Assembly (NCBI GenBank): GCA_943737045.1
Contig: CALSFV010000044.1
Location: forward strand, 62,001 to 126,000
Direction: 5' to 3'
DNA length: 64,000 nucleotides
Source of the DNA: Parapristionchus giblindavisi
Lineage: Eukaryota > Nematoda > Chromadorea > Rhabditida > Diplogasteridae
The notes under the pieces are model-generated. The model did no database searches and was not told where the DNA came from. It saw only the letters and a list, made by a program, of their open reading frames with translations. Shown here piece after piece: positions 60,581 to 64,000 of the stretch. Every line of letters begins with the position of its first letter. The first letter of the stretch is position 1. Made by a program: the position numbers and the translations under genes.

Positions 60581-61472
60581 TTAGTAGTTCATAGTTTTGC
60601 ATGGTTTTTATTGGTTTTAAAAATAACTCCTAAACGAACGCGAGGCAGAATCAAAGGTAGGCGCCATCGGTGTCCTCCACCTTCTACCAACGTGTGGACA
60701 ACTTCTCGATGCCCTCCTTCCAGAAGCTGAGGGGCTGGGAGTCGAAGAAGTCGGAGAGTGTCTGTCGAAGGTCGCGATGTGTTCTGGCTGTTCATCCTTT
60801 TCGACCCACCAGGGGCGGTGCACCACATTATCGTAGAGGACCCACTTTCTATCTCCAGTGATCAGCGTCTTGAGAAATGGGTGGCGGTGGTTAATGGAGA
60901 GCAATGAAGATGACGCATCAATGCGACGCTTGAGGTCGAAATTCGACAGGACATGGGCAACCCATCTCCCTAATTTTTGTCCCTTTCCATCTTCCTCAAT
61001 CCTTCTTCAATGGTACTTGCACTCCAAGGGACTCCGCATACGCATGTGTGGTTTGACAGGGGTCAGCCTCAACTTCCGCCTGCAGGGCCTCCAAATCCAA
61101 TTCCAGAGGCCGACCGGAGATGTTTTCGTCGTTAAGCGAAAAATCGCCAGATTTGAAACCGCGATACTAGCGCATACAGGTAACTATGGAGGTGACACCT
61201 GGACCATAAGCCTCCAGTAGGTCCCGATGGGTGGCAACCGCTGGCTTCTTCAGATGGTACAGAAGACGCAGGACATGGCGGAGATGTGCTCGATCTGGCT
61301 CTAACTTTGAAGTCATCTGACCTGAAAAGAAAGCCTATGAGACTACCTGACATGCGTTTAAGAAGCACATCACTCACGCTATACACGCACAACACGGCAA
61401 AAAATAAACTCGAACGAGCACGGAATATCGGGTAGACAGAGTGAACCATGCAAAACTTTCCCGCCAACCTAA
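60581..61472 (-). mobile_element. Mariner element, internally deleted
   Basis: The right end, read on the minus strand, starts TTAGGTTGGCGGGAAAGTTT; the left end is diverged (CATAGTTTTGCATGG). The minus-strand frame starts with a mariner N-terminus (QMTSKLEPDRAHLRHVL near 61320, HRDLLEAYG), then GRPLELD, and TGDRKWVLYDNVVHRPWW with the first catalytic Asp. After that it jumps to the C-terminus, so the second and third Asp are gone. It has several stops. It is a different mariner lineage from the 43059-44319 element. It sits in what was intron 8 of the partial protease copy. Confidence 0.85.
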
Positions 61473-61701
61473 TACTATCACACATTCGAGAGGCTGAGAG
61501 AACAGCCCTTTTAACGCAGTGCGCAAGAAAAAAAGTCAAAAAATACCCAGCTACTTCTCCTTACGGAATTCTTCCCTCATGGTAAATTGAATCATTCCCT
61601 TATTGATAATTCACTTCGCTTATCGTTTTTCTGTGGATGTGGTCTTTAGGCTTTTAGACACTAGCTTCTCCCTTTTTAAGTGAATATCCGAACAAACTAA
61701 C

Positions 61702-63218
61702 AAATTCATAACATTCCACAATGTTATTCCGACATCTGTCAAATGTAGAGTAGTTCCTGAATAATAAAATCATTAATATAATCTTTTTATCATTCGTACA
61801 TTAATTTTGCTTCAAAAAAGTGTTCATAAGAAGATGAAAAATTACGCAATAATGCATAAAATGCGTAGATTCTTTCAAAATCTCTGTACAGAGCTTGCAA
61901 TCACAAAAAAAGCTGGCTCTTGTATATGTTGGACGAACATATAAATCTTTCAAAGCTTTCAAAGGCTTTTAAAGAAGGGGACCCACGAGATTTGGAGTGC
62001 ACTATTGACAAGAAGAACATGGGGCATAGGAAGTGGCATTATGTTCTCTATTAGATATGAGCGAATGGGTGCATATAGCGTGTAGCTCAGTGGTTAGTGG
62101 TTAGTGCTAGTAACCGCGCTACGTGGGTTCGATTCTCGTTTGCAATTTTCTTTATATGCATCCTTCAAATTCAAAATCTCGCGCCTTTCCCTGGGGGATC
62201 AATGAACTTTATGCTCGGATTACGACATTCCTGTGCACCTAAGATTTTAGAGAAAATTGTTTTGTATACAGGGAGATGTGATCTACAGTTCTGGCTGGCC
62301 AGTTTACTCACGAAAAAACTCGTGGGTCCCCTTCTTTAAAGGCAGCTGGCATCCAAAAATTTCTATTCGAAATAGTTAAAATGGTAGATCTCATGCTGAT
62401 AAGCTCAAAAAACTGATCAGAGATATGTATTTTAAAGTTTGAAACGACGCTCTGGTAAGAAGTTGGATTACCGTAGTTTGCTCCACACCACGGGCGAGGT
62501 TTCCGAACTACAGTATGCTAACTCCATCGAAAGGCTCAAAAATGCCCATTATTGACTTTTATTCTCCATAATTCCCCACTGCGGATAGAATTATCATCAA
62601 AACATTCAATTTCAAATCCTCCCCAAAGAGTTGGTGTAGCGATTAGGAAAAGGCTCCCGCTCTCTGGAGCAGACTGTAGTTTTTTGACTGTGCCGTTCTT
62701 ATTACCAGAGAGTTCTTATGAAATAAGATTTATATATTTCGAAACAGAATTTCAAGCTCTTTTATATGAGATCAACTTGTTTTTCGTTTCCCGGTCCCTT
62801 TAAAGCCAATTGTTGGATTCAGCTGTTTCAGTACACTAAATATCCTTGAATAACATATTTTAAAGGATTCATACTTAAGTGTTCGGCACTCAGAGGTTCA
62901 TGAGCTGGTAATTTATTATGGGTGCGAAATCGCATCGCTCGTTGGCAAACTCGAAATAACCACTTACCAATCCGGCAGCAGACCTCGATAGTACAATGCC
63001 TCATAGTTTGATGCATATTGTGTATAAAAATTGAATAGACCATTGCCTATTGCCATACCCTTAAATGTGATATTTAACATGTGATATATACAGGAATGAT
63101 ATTTAACAAAATTTTTTTTTTAAAAAGGCAGATAGACTAACTTGGAAAAATGGATTGGGAAAGTCATCCGACTCATTAGCGCCATGTATTCTTCGGGCGA
63201 GAAATGGTATGTACATTC
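61702..63218 (-). pseudogene. Serine carboxypeptidase, partial third copy
   Basis: Exon 6 (63142-63218), exon 7 (62968-63059; GMAIGNGLFNFYTQYASNYE) and exon 8 (61702-61756) are in phase with good splice sites. Exons 1-5 would lie to the right of the window, after an enlarged intron 5 like that of the 49002-54275 copy. Exons 9-15 are absent: intron 8 runs into a mariner and then the tRNA-Tyr of the next unit, so the 3' half has been deleted. Closest relative: the 49002-54275 copy. Confidence 0.8.
61966..62341. mobile_element. 376-bp MITE containing a tRNA-like sequence
   Basis: Ends TTTAAAGAAGGGGACCCACG and its inverse, flanked by AAAGGC. Inside, at about 62078-62150, is a tRNA-like sequence with an A box (TAGCTCAGTGGTTAG, with a short tandem duplication) and a B box (GGGTTCGATTC); its stems do not pair well. 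It is inserted in intron 7 of the partial protease copy. Confidence 0.6.
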
Positions 63219-63341
63219 CTAAATAAAAACATTCAGCTGTTACTTTATATGCATACACTCAAAATTGCTTTGAAGATGGAGCCGTGAAAGTGGGGACAAA
63301 TAATAAACAAGAAGTAACATTTAGCTCTTCAACCCTTGGCG

Positions 63342-63412
63342 CAGTGGTAAAATAAAAGTACTGGCAATCGTGATTGCAGGTTCGAAGTCAATCGCTGTCC
63401 AATTATCAAAAG
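63342..63412 (+). other. tRNA-like sequence in enlarged intron 5
   Basis: An A-box-like TTGGCGCAGTGGTA and a B-box-like GGTTCGAAGTC. The shared intron-5 insertion of the other copy (near 52500-52550) has a poorer version. Likely a SINE head; not a functional tRNA. Confidence 0.3.
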
Positions 63413-64000
63413 GCGCACAATTACCTTGAAGTCGACAATTCTTCATTCAAGAACATTACGATCAATAAGCTGAATCATCAAGAAACAAATACTGTATATT
63501 ATGCCACATAAGTTTTGCTATATTTCTATCGTTACATTTTCTTCACGAAAATATTCGCGGTCTCAACCTTTAAAGCCAATCAAGCCATTTTTTAGATGAG
63601 TCTATATAATAGATTTTAGAGTCAGCGCCAAATTTTAGATGACGTTTTTTTTTACTTTGAAAAGAATTTTCACCCATTCAATTCCGTGGGCTAAATATTT
63701 TTCAACGTTCTTACAAACCCAAATTTTTCCACGAAGTAATTCAGTAATTCGTTCGTTTTTTCGAATACCCTACATAAACGAAATATTTGGGAAACTGTGA
63801 AATCCTGCAAAATCTTTAATACTATTTTCGTGAACAAACGACAGAAAGGTAGGAAAAGCTATTCTACCTACCATATACTATTTATTTTATGCTGATTCAG
63901 CTTATTGATCGCTCGAAACATCAATGAATCATCACTGGTTCAGGGAAAAAGCGCGCATTTTGAAAATTAAGGAAATTCGGCAATAAATAAGTTTCGAACT

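Overview
The window is eukaryotic and probably nematode. Introns are mostly short (about 50-300 bp) with GT/AG borders and acceptors such as TTTCAG or TTTAG. The DNA is AT-rich and carries mariner, RTE and CR1/Jockey-type elements, and its serine carboxypeptidases are of the lysosomal cathepsin A type. The species cannot be fixed from sequence alone.

Layout. (1) 1-6.3 kb: a foldback repeat, six phase-compatible exons of an unidentified RG-rich protein (minus strand, two in-frame TAG codons), a second foldback, two near-perfect hairpins that abut a stranded first exon of a serine carboxypeptidase, and a tRNA-Tyr. (2) 6.8-10.4 kb: one copy of a two-exon gene for a small cysteine-rich secreted peptide, then a broken CR1/Jockey reverse transcriptase that contains a nested, 5'-truncated RTE. 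(3) 10.43-48.57 kb: a giant palindrome with arms of about 18 kb (left arm 19.9 kb because of one extra 1.8-kb insertion) and a 125-bp spacer. Each arm repeats the same cargo in mirror order: poly-G-ended foldback element, CR1 fragment, peptide gene, mariner, tRNA-Tyr, 1-kb MITE, carboxypeptidase remnant, tRNA-derived SINE, 1.2-kb foldback, second peptide gene. The centre lies inside a 4.3-kb member of the same poly-G foldback family. (4) 48.6-64 kb: a tandem carboxypeptidase array on the minus strand. It holds one frameshifted copy, one intact 15-exon, 491-residue copy with the full Ser-Asp-His triad, and one partial copy running off the window. Each 5' end seen here has a tRNA-Tyr about 0.6 kb upstream, so tRNA and protease were duplicated as one unit.

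How it fits together. Carboxypeptidase/tRNA-Tyr units form the older framework; decayed pieces of them also lie inside both palindrome arms. The small-peptide units spread through the same territory: four of five copies are in the arms. Foldback elements, mariners, a SINE and RTE derivatives inserted before the inverted duplication, since they are shared by both arms. The 1,801-bp element in the left mariner is present in one arm only and gives a relative date. The arms are nearly identical, so the inversion is recent or maintained by gene conversion, unless it is an assembly product.
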